Made by a program: the position numbers and the translations under genes. Under the pieces are notes generated by a model. The model was not told the origin of the DNA. It did not search any database and saw only the letters and a program-made list of their open reading frames with translations. DNA of 11,243 bases from JAWWBN01 sp033720955 (GTDB lineage: Bacteria > Acidobacteriota > Thermoanaerobaculia > Multivoradales > JAHEKO01), in NCBI GenBank assembly GCA_033720955.1, contig JAWWBN010000115.1, positions 1 to 11,243 on the forward strand, in the 5' to 3' direction. Below are positions 1-7,294 of this stretch, piece by piece; positions within the stretch are counted from its first letter, which is position 1; each line of letters starts with the position of its first letter.

Positions 1-774
1 GAAGGACTCCGCGGGGGGATCGAGCTGAGGGACGTCTCGATGCGCTACGTCTCGGCCGAGAGGCCGGCCGTGGAGCAGATCGACTTCTCGATTCCCAAGG
101 GCAGCATGGTGGGTCTGGTGGGCGAGTCGGGGGCGGGGAAGTCCACCCTCGCCGATCTGCTGATCGGCCTCTACCGGCCCACCGCGGGGCGGATCCTGGT
201 GGACGGCGTGGACCTCGCCGAGCTGTCGTGGACCGACTGGCGGCGGCGGCTCGGCAGCGTGGACCAGAACACCTTCGTATTCCACGCCAGCATCCGCGAC
301 AACATCGCCTTCGGCCGGCCGGACGCCACCCACGAGGAGGTCGTCGCCGCCGCCCGAACGGCGCACGCCCACGAGTTCATCGAAGAGCTCGCCGACGGCT
401 ACGACACCGTGGTCGGCGACCAGGGCTACCGGCTCTCCGGCGGGCAGCGTCAGCGGCTGGCGATCGCCCGCGCGGTGCTGCTCGACCCCGACCTGCTGAT
501 CTTCGACGAGGCCACCAGCGACCTCGACAGCCGCTCGGAGCGGCTGATCCAGCAGGCGATGTCGGAGCTGCGCGGCCGCTGCACCATCCTGGCGATCGCC
601 CACCGGCTATCGACCATCGCCGGCGCCGACAAGATCGTGGTGCTGGAGCGCGGCAGGGTCGTGGAGAGCGGCACCCACGCCGAGCTCTTGGCGCGCGACG
701 GCGCCTACGCCAGGCTCTGGCGGCTGCAGAGCGGCCCCCTCCACCGGCGACCGGTCGGGGCGGCCGGGAGCTGA
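1..774 (+). CDS. ABC exporter ATPase domain (C-terminal part; 5' end off window)
   Basis: This is the nucleotide-binding domain of a fused (type IV/MsbA-like) ABC exporter. It hydrolyses ATP on the cytoplasmic face to drive export or flipping by a membrane domain encoded left of the window. The frame is open from base 1, and the ATG at 40 lies inside the domain's first strand, so it is not the true start. All ATPase motifs are intact: Walker A GESGAGKST (121-147), Q-loop Gln (265-267), signature LSGGQ (433-447), Walker B with catalytic Asp-Glu (493-513) and the H-loop His (601-603). The protein ends about 14 residues after the final conserved helix. The gene is convergent with the glycan operon, with only 31 nt between stops. 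Exporters of this type move lipids, lipid-linked glycans, peptides or drugs. A PglK/MsbA/HepA-like role in moving the glycan made next door is inferred from position alone, because the ATPase domain does not reveal substrate. Confidence 0.93.
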   Translation, partial: EGLRGGIELRDVSMRYVSAERPAVEQIDFSIPKGSMVGLVGESGAGKSTLADLLIGLYRPTAGRILVDGVDLAELSWTDWRRRLGSVDQNTFVFHASIRDNIAFGRPDATHEEVVAAARTAHAHEFIEELADGYDTVVGDQGYRLSGGQRQRLAIARAVLLDPDLLIFDEATSDLDSRSERLIQQAMSELRGRCTILAIAHRLSTIAGADKIVVLERGRVVESGTHAELLARDGAYARLWRLQSGPLHRRPVGAAGS

Positions 775-805
775 GCGGGCCCCGATCCCAGGGCGGCGAC
801 GAGCC

Positions 806-1777
806 TCAGCCCGGCGCGGGCGCGCCGTCGGTCGCGAGCTCCCGCAGGCAGGCGGCGAGGCCCTCCCGCAGGGGGACCCGGGGCTCGTACGCCAGCTCTC
901 GGCCGGCCCGGGCCAGGTCGGCCAACGAGTGGCGCACGTCTCCGGGGCGCTCGGGGCCGTGCACCGCTCCCGCGCCGCTGCCGGTCAGGTCGCGAATGGC
1001 CTCCGCGAGCTGGGCGATGGCCACGCTCTGCCCGCCCGCCACGTTGAAGACCCCCCCAGCCACCCGCTCGGCGGGAGCGGCCGCGGCGAGCAGGTTGGCC
1101 CGCACCGCGTCCCCGACATAGGTGAAGTCCCGGGTCTGCCGTCCGTCGCCGTGGATGCGCATGGGCCGGCCGGCGGCCGCCTCGCGGAAGAAGGCGGGGA
1201 CCACGGCGGCGTACGGCCCTTCGGGGCTCTGGCGGGGGCCGAAGACGTTGAAGTAGCGCAGCCCCACGACCTCGAGGCCGAAGGAGCGGGCGAAGACGGT
1301 GGCGAGCTGCTCCGTCATGCACTTCGAGGCGGCGTAGGGGGAGAGGGGCCGCCCCTCCTCCCCTTCGCGCTTCGGCAGCCTCTCGCTGTCCCCGTAGACG
1401 CTCGAGGAGGAGGCGTAGACCACCCGGCGAGCGCCGCCCCGGCGGGCGGCTTCGAGCACGTTGGCGGTGCCCTGCACGTTGACCCCGATCGTGGTCGCCG
1501 GGTTCTCCAGCGATCGCGGCACGGAGCCCAGCGCCGCCTGGTGGAAGACCAGCTCCGCCTCTTCGCACGCCTCGCGGCACACGGCCAGGTCGCGGATGTC
1601 GCCGACCGCCATCTCGAAGCGCCCTTCGGCCGCGGCGAGGTTGCCCCGCCGGCCGGTAGACAGGTCGTCCAGCACCCGCACCCGGGCGCCCTGCGCGATC
1701 AGCACGTCGACGAGGTGCGAGCCGATGAAGCCCGCGCCTCCGGTGACCAGCACCCGGCGGTCGTGGAGGTCGGTCAT
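806..1777 (-). CDS. WbpP-type UDP-GlcNAc/UDP-GalNAc 4-epimerase (extended SDR)
   Basis: Extended short-chain dehydrogenase/reductase, 323 aa, typical for NAD-dependent UDP-sugar C4-epimerases in the cytoplasm. It has the N-terminal NAD-binding TGGAGFIG (residues 12-19), the serine-rich SSSSVYG (123-129) and the catalytic Tyr148-xxx-Lys152. The stretch HQAALGSVPRS (79-89) and RYFNVFGPRQ (174-183) resemble WbpP/TviC more than GalE. In GDVRHS (279-284), Ser284 falls where E. coli GalE has the bulky Tyr299. A small residue there is known to let N-acetylated sugars into the pocket, so UDP-GlcNAc to UDP-GalNAc is the preferred call. That alignment is from memory. The ATG at 1777 begins just before the first strand, with a weak GGGGA upstream. 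It is the last gene of the operon, 51 nt after the dehydratase. UDP-GalNAc would feed the GT4 enzymes upstream. UDP-Glc/Gal or UDP-GlcA/GalA epimerase are alternatives. Confidence 0.88.
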   Translation of the reverse strand: MTDLHDRRVLVTGGAGFIGSHLVDVLIAQGARVRVLDDLSTGRRGNLAAAEGRFEMAVGDIRDLAVCREACEEAELVFHQAALGSVPRSLENPATTIGVNVQGTANVLEAARRGGARRVVYASSSSVYGDSERLPKREGEEGRPLSPYAASKCMTEQLATVFARSFGLEVVGLRYFNVFGPRQSPEGPYAAVVPAFFREAAAGRPMRIHGDGRQTRDFTYVGDAVRANLLAAAAPAERVAGGVFNVAGGQSVAIAQLAEAIRDLTGSGAGAVHGPERPGDVRHSLADLARAGRELAYEPRVPLREGLAACLRELATDGAPAPG

Positions 1778-1828
1778 CGACCGGGTCCCCGAGGCAAAGG
1801 AGTTCTCATGGGTTGCCAGATGGGACCG

Positions 1829-3796
1829 CTAGTGCACCAGGCCGGGCGAGCTCCCGAGCGCCGGGTCTTCCCCGACCTCGCCGTCGATCGCCACCTCGGC
1901 CTCCGGGATGACCTCCGCCAGCAGCCGGCGGATCTCCATCTCCGCCCCGGCCTGCACCAGCTCCGAGAACCGGTCCAGGCAGCGGTCCAGCTCGGCCGGG
2001 TCGAGACTGCGCAGCTTGCCCACGAAGATCTTGGGATGCCGGGTGCGGTCCACCCGCTCCTCGTCGAGCTGGAGCTGCTCGTGGAGCTTCTCCCCGGGCC
2101 GCAGACCCGTGAAGACGATCGAGATCTCCTCGTACGGCTTGTAGCCCGAGAGCGAGATCATGTCGCGGGCCAGGTCCAGGATGCGCACCGGCTCGCCCAT
2201 GTCGAGGATCAGGATCTCCCCCCCGCCGCCGATCGCCCCGGCTTCCAGCACGAGCTGGGCGGCCTCGCTGACGGTCATGAAGTAGCGGCGGGCCTCGGGA
2301 TGGGTCACCGTCACCGGGCCGCCGCGGCGGATCTGCTCGCGGAAGATCGGCACCACCGAGCCGGCCGATCCCAGCACGTTTCCGAAGCGCACGCCCAGGA
2401 AGCGGGTGCGCTCGAAGCGGCGGTCCTGCTCCTGGATCACCAGCTCGGCGAGCCGCTTGGAGGCGCCCATCACCGAAGCCGGGTGGACCGCCTTGTCGGT
2501 GGAGATCAGCACGAAGGCGGCGCTGCCGTTCTCGCCGGCGATCCGCGACAGGGTGGCCGTGGCGAGCACGTTGTTGCGGACCGCCTCGGCGGTGTTCTCC
2601 TCCATCATCGGCACGTGCTTGTGGGCGGCGGCGTGGAAGACCACGTCGGGCCGGTAGGTCCCGAAGATCCGGCGCATCCGGTGGGGGTCGCCCACGTCGG
2701 CGACCAGGGGCGAGATGGCGAGCTGCGGCCAGCTCTCGGCCAGCTCGCGGTGGATGTTGAAGAGAGCGCCCTCGGCCCGCTCCACGAGGAGCAGCCGGCC
2801 GGGGTGGTAGCGAGCGACCTGGCGGGCCAGCTCGGAGCCGATGGAGCCCCCGGCGCCGGTCACCAGGGCGCACTTGCCGGTCAGGAAGCGGCGCACCACC
2901 TCCTCGTCCAGTCGCACCGGCTCGCGGCCCAACAGGTCCTGGATGTCCACGTCGCGGAAGCGGCTGATCGAGACGCGGCCCTGGAGGATCTCGTAGAGGC
3001 CGGGGATGATCTGCACCCGGACGCCCGCCCGCTCCGAGAGGTCCAGGATGCGGCGCACGGTATCGGCGTCCACGCCCGCGATGGTGATCACGACGCGGTC
3101 GATGCGCCGCTCGGCCGCCAGGCGCGGGATCGCCTCCATGTCCCCGAGGACCTTCAGCCCCTGGATCACCGACCCGAGCTTCTGGGCGTCGTCGTCCACG
3201 AAGCCCACCGGGTCGAGATTCAGGTCGCCGCGCCCGAGGACCTCGCGCGCCGCGAGCTGGCCCGCCCGCCCGGCGCCCGCCAGCAGGACGCGGACGCGCC
3301 GCTCGCCGCTCGACTCGCTCGTGCGACGGATCCGCTCGTAGCGCTCGTAGAGCGAACGGCGGAGCACCCGCAGAGAGAGCAGACCCCCGAACGCCAGGGC
3401 GGTGTCCATCAGGATGACGGAGACGGGAATCCGCCAGACCTCGAAGCTGTCGGGCAGTCCGAAGCGGAGCAGCAGCAACGGCGCCGCCGAGTAGACGGCG
3501 CCGCGCAGGAAGGTCTTGACCTCGGCCAGGCCGATGTAGCGCCAGACGAAGTTGTAGGTCCCGAGCAGGAAGACCGTCACGAACTGGATCAGGACCACCA
3601 GCGGAAGCTGGACCAGGGCGCGCCCGGCGAAGTCGGCCGGGAGCCGAAAGTCGAAGCGCAGCAGATAGGCCAGGGCGAAGGCCGCCGTCAGGCTCCCCAG
3701 GTCGAGGAGGAACTGCACCTCGCGCCGGAGATGCCGGGCCCAGACGGGGCCCGGCCGGGCTCGGGCGGGCGGGCTCGGCGAGTCGTCTTCCTGCAT
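1829..3796 (-). CDS. pglF: PglF/WbpM/CapD-type UDP-GlcNAc 4,6-dehydratase, membrane anchored
   Basis: Full-length large SDR of the polysaccharide biosynthesis protein CapD family, 655 aa. It should convert UDP-GlcNAc to UDP-4-keto-6-deoxy-GlcNAc, the first step towards bacillosamine. Residues about 25-145 contain roughly four hydrophobic segments anchoring it in the inner membrane. A first Rossmann-like domain follows, with GAGRAG at 174-179. The catalytic domain starts with the cofactor loop TGAGGSIG (313-320). The active site shows Thr433-Asp434-Lys435 and Met443-xxx-Lys447. Methionine in place of the usual SDR tyrosine is the hallmark of the WbpM/PglF/FlaA1 group, so it is not a defect. 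The C-terminal tail (from about 630) is acidic and unconserved. The ATG at 3796 has GGAG (3804-3801) four bases upstream, a short spacing. It lies 13 nt after the nucleotidyltransferase gene. PglF rather than WbpM is chosen because PglE-, PglD- and PglC-like genes precede it; a generic WbpM dehydratase feeding another amino sugar remains possible. Confidence 0.93.
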   Translation of the reverse strand: MQEDDSPSPPARARPGPVWARHLRREVQFLLDLGSLTAAFALAYLLRFDFRLPADFAGRALVQLPLVVLIQFVTVFLLGTYNFVWRYIGLAEVKTFLRGAVYSAAPLLLLRFGLPDSFEVWRIPVSVILMDTALAFGGLLSLRVLRRSLYERYERIRRTSESSGERRVRVLLAGAGRAGQLAAREVLGRGDLNLDPVGFVDDDAQKLGSVIQGLKVLGDMEAIPRLAAERRIDRVVITIAGVDADTVRRILDLSERAGVRVQIIPGLYEILQGRVSISRFRDVDIQDLLGREPVRLDEEVVRRFLTGKCALVTGAGGSIGSELARQVARYHPGRLLLVERAEGALFNIHRELAESWPQLAISPLVADVGDPHRMRRIFGTYRPDVVFHAAAHKHVPMMEENTAEAVRNNVLATATLSRIAGENGSAAFVLISTDKAVHPASVMGASKRLAELVIQEQDRRFERTRFLGVRFGNVLGSAGSVVPIFREQIRRGGPVTVTHPEARRYFMTVSEAAQLVLEAGAIGGGGEILILDMGEPVRILDLARDMISLSGYKPYEEISIVFTGLRPGEKLHEQLQLDEERVDRTRHPKIFVGKLRSLDPAELDRCLDRFSELVQAGAEMEIRRLLAEVIPEAEVAIDGEVGEDPALGSSPGLVH

Positions 3797-3809
3797 GGGG
3801 CTCCGGCGC

Positions 3810-4877
3810 CTATCCTAGCCGAAGACCGGCGAGCTTCCGGCGCAGGTAGGCGCCCAGGTGACCCTCGGCGAGCGCCTCGCGAATGCGCTCGCCGCGGTGT
3901 CTTCCGCGCAGCGAGCGGGCGTAGCGGGGGTCGGTGGCGCCCGCCTGGGCGTGGCGGAGAAGCCGATCCGCGTCCGGCTGCTCCGCCGGGTCGGGAAGCT
4001 CCCCGCGGGCGAGCGCCGACGTCAGGGTGGCCAGGGCGTCGAGCTCCCGCCGGGAGACCGATCTCGCGATCCACCGGTAGGGGCCCGCCGCGAACCGCCG
4101 CCACGCCTCCCCGGTGGGAAGCAGGGCCGCCAGGTCGTCCACGGCGCGCAGCAGACCGTAGCTCGCGGGCCGGTGCCCGTGCTGCGCCACCGCGTGGACG
4201 AGGACGTGAGCGGCCAGCAGATCGTGTCCGGGGAGCGAGCTGCCCGGCACCCCCTCGGCCGCCCGAGTGCCCGGCTGCTCGAGGACCTCCCGCGCCCGCG
4301 CCCAGCCGCGGCTGCCGAGCCGCACGCCGCGCAGCCGGAAGTGGATGTCCAGGTAGCAGCCCTCGGGGCTCTCGAGCGGCGGCAGGTGCTGCTCGTTGCT
4401 CTCCCGGCCGTGGCGGCGCCATCCCCGCTCCCCGAGGAGGCGGTCCAGGAGGGGGGCCCCCTCCCTGGAGGTCAGCAGGTCGAGGTCCCGATGGGCCCTC
4501 CTGCCGGACGGATGGATCCCGGCCTGGCGGAGCGCGAAACCCTTGAGCCAGATCACCGGCAGGCCGTGGTCGGCGGCCGCCGCGGCCACCTGCCGGGCGG
4601 CCTCCTCGTGGAGCAGATCGCGGGCGACGCACAGCCGCCGCCAGCTCCGGAGCCGCTCCCGGAGAGCCCCGTGCCCACCCCCCTCCGGCCAACCCGACAG
4701 CCGGCCAGCCATCGCCTCGCGCAGCTCCAGCCGGCCGGCGAGCTCCCACAACGTGTCCGGGTCGAGGGCCTCGGAGTCGGGCGGGGCCGGCGCCAAGGCG
4801 AGACCCACCACCGCCCGGAGCTCGGGCGAGAGCTCCCCAGGGGGTGGCCGGAAGCGGAACCCGCTCCTCTCCCTCAT
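3810..4877 (-). CDS. Uncharacterised nucleotidyltransferase-fold protein (NTP_transf_5-like)
   Basis: A 355-aa soluble protein resembling the uncharacterised nucleotidyltransferase family PF14907 (DNA polymerase beta-like fold). The core is WLKGFALRQAG (110-120), then RRAHRDLDLLT (126-136), where Asp131 and Asp133 form the expected metal-binding DxD. YLDIHF (175-180) would supply the third acidic residue, Asp177. Gly113 after Lys112 occupies the place of the glycine loop. Residues about 218-260 (HxLVHAVAQHGH then DDLAAL) fit the helical C-terminal region of the family. No signal peptide or membrane helix is seen. Its ATG overlaps the aminotransferase stop as ATGA (4877-4874), with GGGAG upstream, so translation is coupled to the sugar pathway. 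Members occur in exopolysaccharide loci, but I know of no established reaction. Nucleotide or phospho-group transfer to a sugar, lipid or protein is only inferred from the fold. Confidence 0.8.
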   Translation of the reverse strand: MRERSGFRFRPPPGELSPELRAVVGLALAPAPPDSEALDPDTLWELAGRLELREAMAGRLSGWPEGGGHGALRERLRSWRRLCVARDLLHEEAARQVAAAAADHGLPVIWLKGFALRQAGIHPSGRRAHRDLDLLTSREGAPLLDRLLGERGWRRHGRESNEQHLPPLESPEGCYLDIHFRLRGVRLGSRGWARAREVLEQPGTRAAEGVPGSSLPGHDLLAAHVLVHAVAQHGHRPASYGLLRAVDDLAALLPTGEAWRRFAAGPYRWIARSVSRRELDALATLTSALARGELPDPAEQPDADRLLRHAQAGATDPRYARSLRGRHRGERIREALAEGHLGAYLRRKLAGLRLG

Positions 4878-6034
4878 CCGTCTCCCGTCTCGGCCGCGGC
4901 GGGGCAGCAGCTCCGCACCGTCGCGACGACCTCCGCCTGCTGGGCCAACGTGAGAGAGGAGCCGGAGGGCAGACAGAGGCCGCGCTCGAACAGACGCTCC
5001 GCCACCGCGCCGCCGACGGTCCGGCAGTCGGCGTAGAGGGGCTGGAGGTGCATCGGCTTCCAGACCGGTCGCGCCTCGATGCGGCGCTCGCCCAAGGCCT
5101 GGCGCACCCTGTCGCGGTCGCAGCCGAGCTCCGCCGGGTCGAGCGTCAGACAGGTCAGCCAGCGGTTGGAGCGGCCGTAGGGCGCTTCGGGCATGAGCTC
5201 CAGACCGGGCAGATCGCCCAGAGCGGCCCGGTAGCGGTCGAAGATCCGCCGGCGCGCCTCGACCCGCTCCGACAGGAGCTCGAGCTGGCCCCGGCCGACC
5301 GCCGCCAGGAGGTTCGACAGACGATAGTTATAGCCGCGGGTGGAGTGCTGGTAGTGCGGGGCCGGGTCGCGGGCCTGGGTGGCGAGGAAGCGCGCCCGCT
5401 CCACCAGGGCGGCGTCCTCTGAGACCAGCATGCCGCCGCCACCGGTGGTGATGATCTTGTTGCCGTTGAAGGAGAAGACACCCATCCGGCCGAACCGTCC
5501 CGCCGGCCGGCCGCGGTAGGTCGAGCCCAGCGCCTCGGCGGCATCCTCGACCACCGGAACGCCGTGCTCGCGGCACGCCTCGAGGATCGGGTCGTGGTCG
5601 GCGCACTGGCCGTAGAGGTCCACGACGAGGACGGCGCGGGGGAGCCGGCCGCGGCGGGCCGCGGCCGCCAGCTCCTCGCGCAGCAGATCCGGGTCGAGAT
5701 TCCAGGTGGCCGGATCGGCGTCCACGAAGACCGGGCGAGCGCCGCAGTAGGCGATGGCGTTGGCGCTGGCGACGAACGTCAGGTCGGAGCAGAGCACCTC
5801 GTCGCCGGGTCCCACCCCGAGCAGCTCGAGGGCCAGGTGGAGGGCGGCGGTGCCGGAGGAGAGGGCGGCCGCGTGCGGCATCTCGACCGCCGCCGCCACC
5901 TCCTTCTCGAAGGCGTCCACGTCCGGCCCCACCGGGGCGATCCAGTTGGAGGCCAGCGCCTGGCCGACCAGCTCCCTCTCCCGGTCGCCCAGGTGGGGGG
6001 GCGAGAGATAGATGCGCCAGGACACGTGGCTCAC
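4874..6034 (-). CDS. pglE: PglE-like DegT/DnrJ/EryC1/StrS sugar aminotransferase
   Basis: PLP-dependent aminotransferase, 386 aa, the normal size for the DegT/DnrJ/EryC1/StrS family. It should aminate C4 of UDP-4-keto-6-deoxy-GlcNAc, using glutamate as usual for the family. Visible features are the opening RIYLSPPHLG (7-16), typical of the PglE subgroup; the PLP phosphate-binding SSGTAAL (59-65); Asp164 in VVEDAAEALG, which contacts the pyridine nitrogen; and Lys193 in FSFNGNKIITTGGGG, the Schiff-base lysine. NYRLSN (236-241) and RPVWKPMH (322-329) are also family hallmarks. The GTG at 6034 has no clear ribosome site. A second in-frame GTG at 6025 follows a good GGGGTGA and would give 383 aa. 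The stop overlaps the next gene's ATG. The neighbours (acetyltransferase upstream, dehydratase downstream) support the bacillosamine assignment over perosamine or other amino-sugar routes. Confidence 0.93.
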   Translation of the reverse strand: MSHVSWRIYLSPPHLGDRERELVGQALASNWIAPVGPDVDAFEKEVAAAVEMPHAAALSSGTAALHLALELLGVGPGDEVLCSDLTFVASANAIAYCGARPVFVDADPATWNLDPDLLREELAAAARRGRLPRAVLVVDLYGQCADHDPILEACREHGVPVVEDAAEALGSTYRGRPAGRFGRMGVFSFNGNKIITTGGGGMLVSEDAALVERARFLATQARDPAPHYQHSTRGYNYRLSNLLAAVGRGQLELLSERVEARRRIFDRYRAALGDLPGLELMPEAPYGRSNRWLTCLTLDPAELGCDRDRVRQALGERRIEARPVWKPMHLQPLYADCRTVGGAVAERLFERGLCLPSGSSLTLAQQAEVVATVRSCCPAAAETGDG

Positions 6035-6037
6035 CCC
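6031..6037 (-). promoter_or_regulatory. Ribosome binding site favouring a second GTG start of the aminotransferase
   Basis: On the minus strand GGGGTGA lies 5 nt before the in-frame GTG at 6025-6023. It is a one-mismatch copy of the anti-16S target GGAGGTGA and it overlaps the upstream GTG at 6034-6032. The upstream GTG itself is preceded only by a C/G-rich run. If the site is used, the mature protein would begin VSWRIYL, close to where PglE-type proteins normally begin. The difference is only three residues. Confidence 0.45.
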
Positions 6038-6044
6038 GCGGGGC

Positions 6045-6656
6045 CTAGGGGCCGCTCCGCTCCCGGGCGGGCACGCCCACCGCCGTGACCCCGTCGGCGA
6101 TCGAGCGGACGACGACCGCCCCCGCCCCGACCGTGGCCCAGCGGCCCACCCGCGCCCGCGGCAGGAGCCGGCAGCCGACCCCTAGGAGGGCCCCCTCTCC
6201 GACGCGGGTCTCCCCGGCCAGGGCCGCCCCGGGCGCGACGTGCGCGAAGTCGCCGAGCACCGAGTCGTGATCCACGAGGGCGCCGGTGTTGACGATCACG
6301 TGCCGGCCGATCCGCGCTCCGGTCTGGATAACGGCGCCGGCGAAGACCACGGTCCCCTCGCCGAGCGCCACCGACTCGTCCACGGTCGCCCGGGGATGGA
6401 CCAGGGTCGCCCCCGCCCCGTCGTACCGCTCGGCGATCCGCCGCCGGCTCCGGTTGTCCCCGAGCGCGAGGAGCGCCGGGGTCGGCGGCGTCGAACCGGG
6501 CTCCGGCGGACGGGTGACGCGGACCCCCGCCAGCTCCCTGCCCAGAGCCTCCGGATCGTCGTCCCAGATCTCGGCCACGGTCCAGCCGGCGGCGCGGGCG
6601 GTGGCGACCACCACCCTGCCGTGGCCGCCGGCGCCGAAGATCGCGAGCCGTCTCAC
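6045..6656 (-). CDS. pglD: PglD-like UDP-4-amino-sugar N-acetyltransferase (left-handed beta-helix)
   Basis: A 203-aa acetyltransferase of the sialic-acid O-acetyltransferase NeuD/PglD type, matching the usual length of about 195-215 aa. It should acetylate the C4 amine of UDP-4-amino-4,6-dideoxy-GlcNAc with acetyl-CoA, giving UDP-N,N'-diacetylbacillosamine. Residues 4-13 (LAIFGAGGHG) form the nucleotide-sugar-binding Rossmann-like start. From about residue 85 onward there are hexapeptide repeats (left-handed beta-helix). NTGALVDHDS (123-132) aligns with the C. jejuni PglD region holding catalytic His125-Glu126: His130 is kept and Glu is replaced by Asp131. VGVPAR (193-198) closes the fold as in PglD. 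The true start is the GTG at 6656, which overlaps the sugar transferase stop as GTGA (6656-6653). The frame stays open far upstream to 8060, but that part is antisense-frame noise over other genes. NeuD-like function is the alternative, but no sialic or legionaminic acid genes are seen. Confidence 0.92.
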   Translation of the reverse strand: MRRLAIFGAGGHGRVVVATARAAGWTVAEIWDDDPEALGRELAGVRVTRPPEPGSTPPTPALLALGDNRSRRRIAERYDGAGATLVHPRATVDESVALGEGTVVFAGAVIQTGARIGRHVIVNTGALVDHDSVLGDFAHVAPGAALAGETRVGEGALLGVGCRLLPRARVGRWATVGAGAVVVRSIADGVTAVGVPARERSGP

Positions 6657-7282
6657 CGGCCGTCTCCGCGGAACTCCGGCATGGTGGCGTGGCCCGGGGC
6701 GCTGATCCCCTGGCCCCGCAGCACCGCCCCCACCGTGCGGGCCAGGATCCGCAGGTCGAGCCCCAGCGACAGGTTCTCGACGTACCAGACGTCCCGCTCC
6801 AGCCGCTCCTCCCACTCCAGCTCGTTGCGCCCGTGGATCTGCGCCCAGCCGGTGATCCCGGGCCGCACCTCGTGACGGCGCCGCTGGCGGGGGGAGTAGC
6901 GATCCAGGTAGCGGACCAGGAGGGGCCTCGGTCCCACCAAGCTCAGGTCGCCGCGGACCACGTTCCAGAGCTCCGGCAGCTCGTCGAGGCTGGTCCTCCG
7001 CAGCAGCCGCCCCACCGTCGTGATGCGCGCGGCGTCGGAGTGCGCCGCGCCGGCCTCGGGCTCGCGCATCGTCCGGAACTTGTAGAGGGTGAACGGCTCC
7101 CCGCCGAGGCCGGGCCGGCGCTGTCGGAAGAGGACGGGCCTGCCCGACGACACCAGGACCGCCGCCCCGATCACGAGCAGCGGCAGCGCGAGCGCCGCCA
7201 GCAGGAGGAGCGCGAGCGTCAGGTCGAGCCAGCGCTTGCCGTGGCGGCGGTAGAAGCTGCCGTTGTGGGTCCTCTCGGCCAC
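6653..7282 (-). CDS. pglC: PglC-like initiating phosphoglycosyl transferase
   Basis: Small bacterial sugar transferase (PF02397), 209 aa, lacking the extra membrane helices of WbaP or WcaJ. It is the minimal monotopic PglC form. It should transfer phospho-diacetylbacillosamine from its UDP donor to undecaprenyl phosphate at the inner membrane, starting glycan assembly. One N-terminal hydrophobic segment (about 19-45) carries an internal proline (Pro34), consistent with the re-entrant helix of PglC. Next come FRQRRPG (52-58), the catalytic Asp100-Glu101 in SLDELPELWNV, GPRP (117-120) and PGITGWAQI (141-149). The GTG at 7282 is 12 nt after the upstream stop and is preceded by TGAGAG, which includes that stop. 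The C-terminus overlaps the acetyltransferase start by 4 nt. Substrate is inferred from the adjoining dehydratase, aminotransferase and acetyltransferase genes. Confidence 0.94.
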   Translation of the reverse strand: MAERTHNGSFYRRHGKRWLDLTLALLLLAALALPLLVIGAAVLVSSGRPVLFRQRRPGLGGEPFTLYKFRTMREPEAGAAHSDAARITTVGRLLRRTSLDELPELWNVVRGDLSLVGPRPLLVRYLDRYSPRQRRRHEVRPGITGWAQIHGRNELEWEERLERDVWYVENLSLGLDLRILARTVGAVLRGQGISAPGHATMPEFRGDGR

Positions 7283-7294
7283 GCCGGCATTCTC

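Noticed and set aside
1796..1810. AAAGGAG followed by ATG on the plus strand, resembling a ribosome site and start
   Set aside because: The frame that follows runs antisense into the dehydratase gene with no recognisable product. It lies in the 51-nt gap between two minus-strand genes.
929..4546. 1205-codon plus-strand open frame
   Set aside because: It lies antisense across the epimerase, dehydratase and part of the nucleotidyltransferase genes, which carry clear motifs. Its translation is His/Gly/Asp-rich low-complexity text with no domain. Long antisense frames are expected at this GC.
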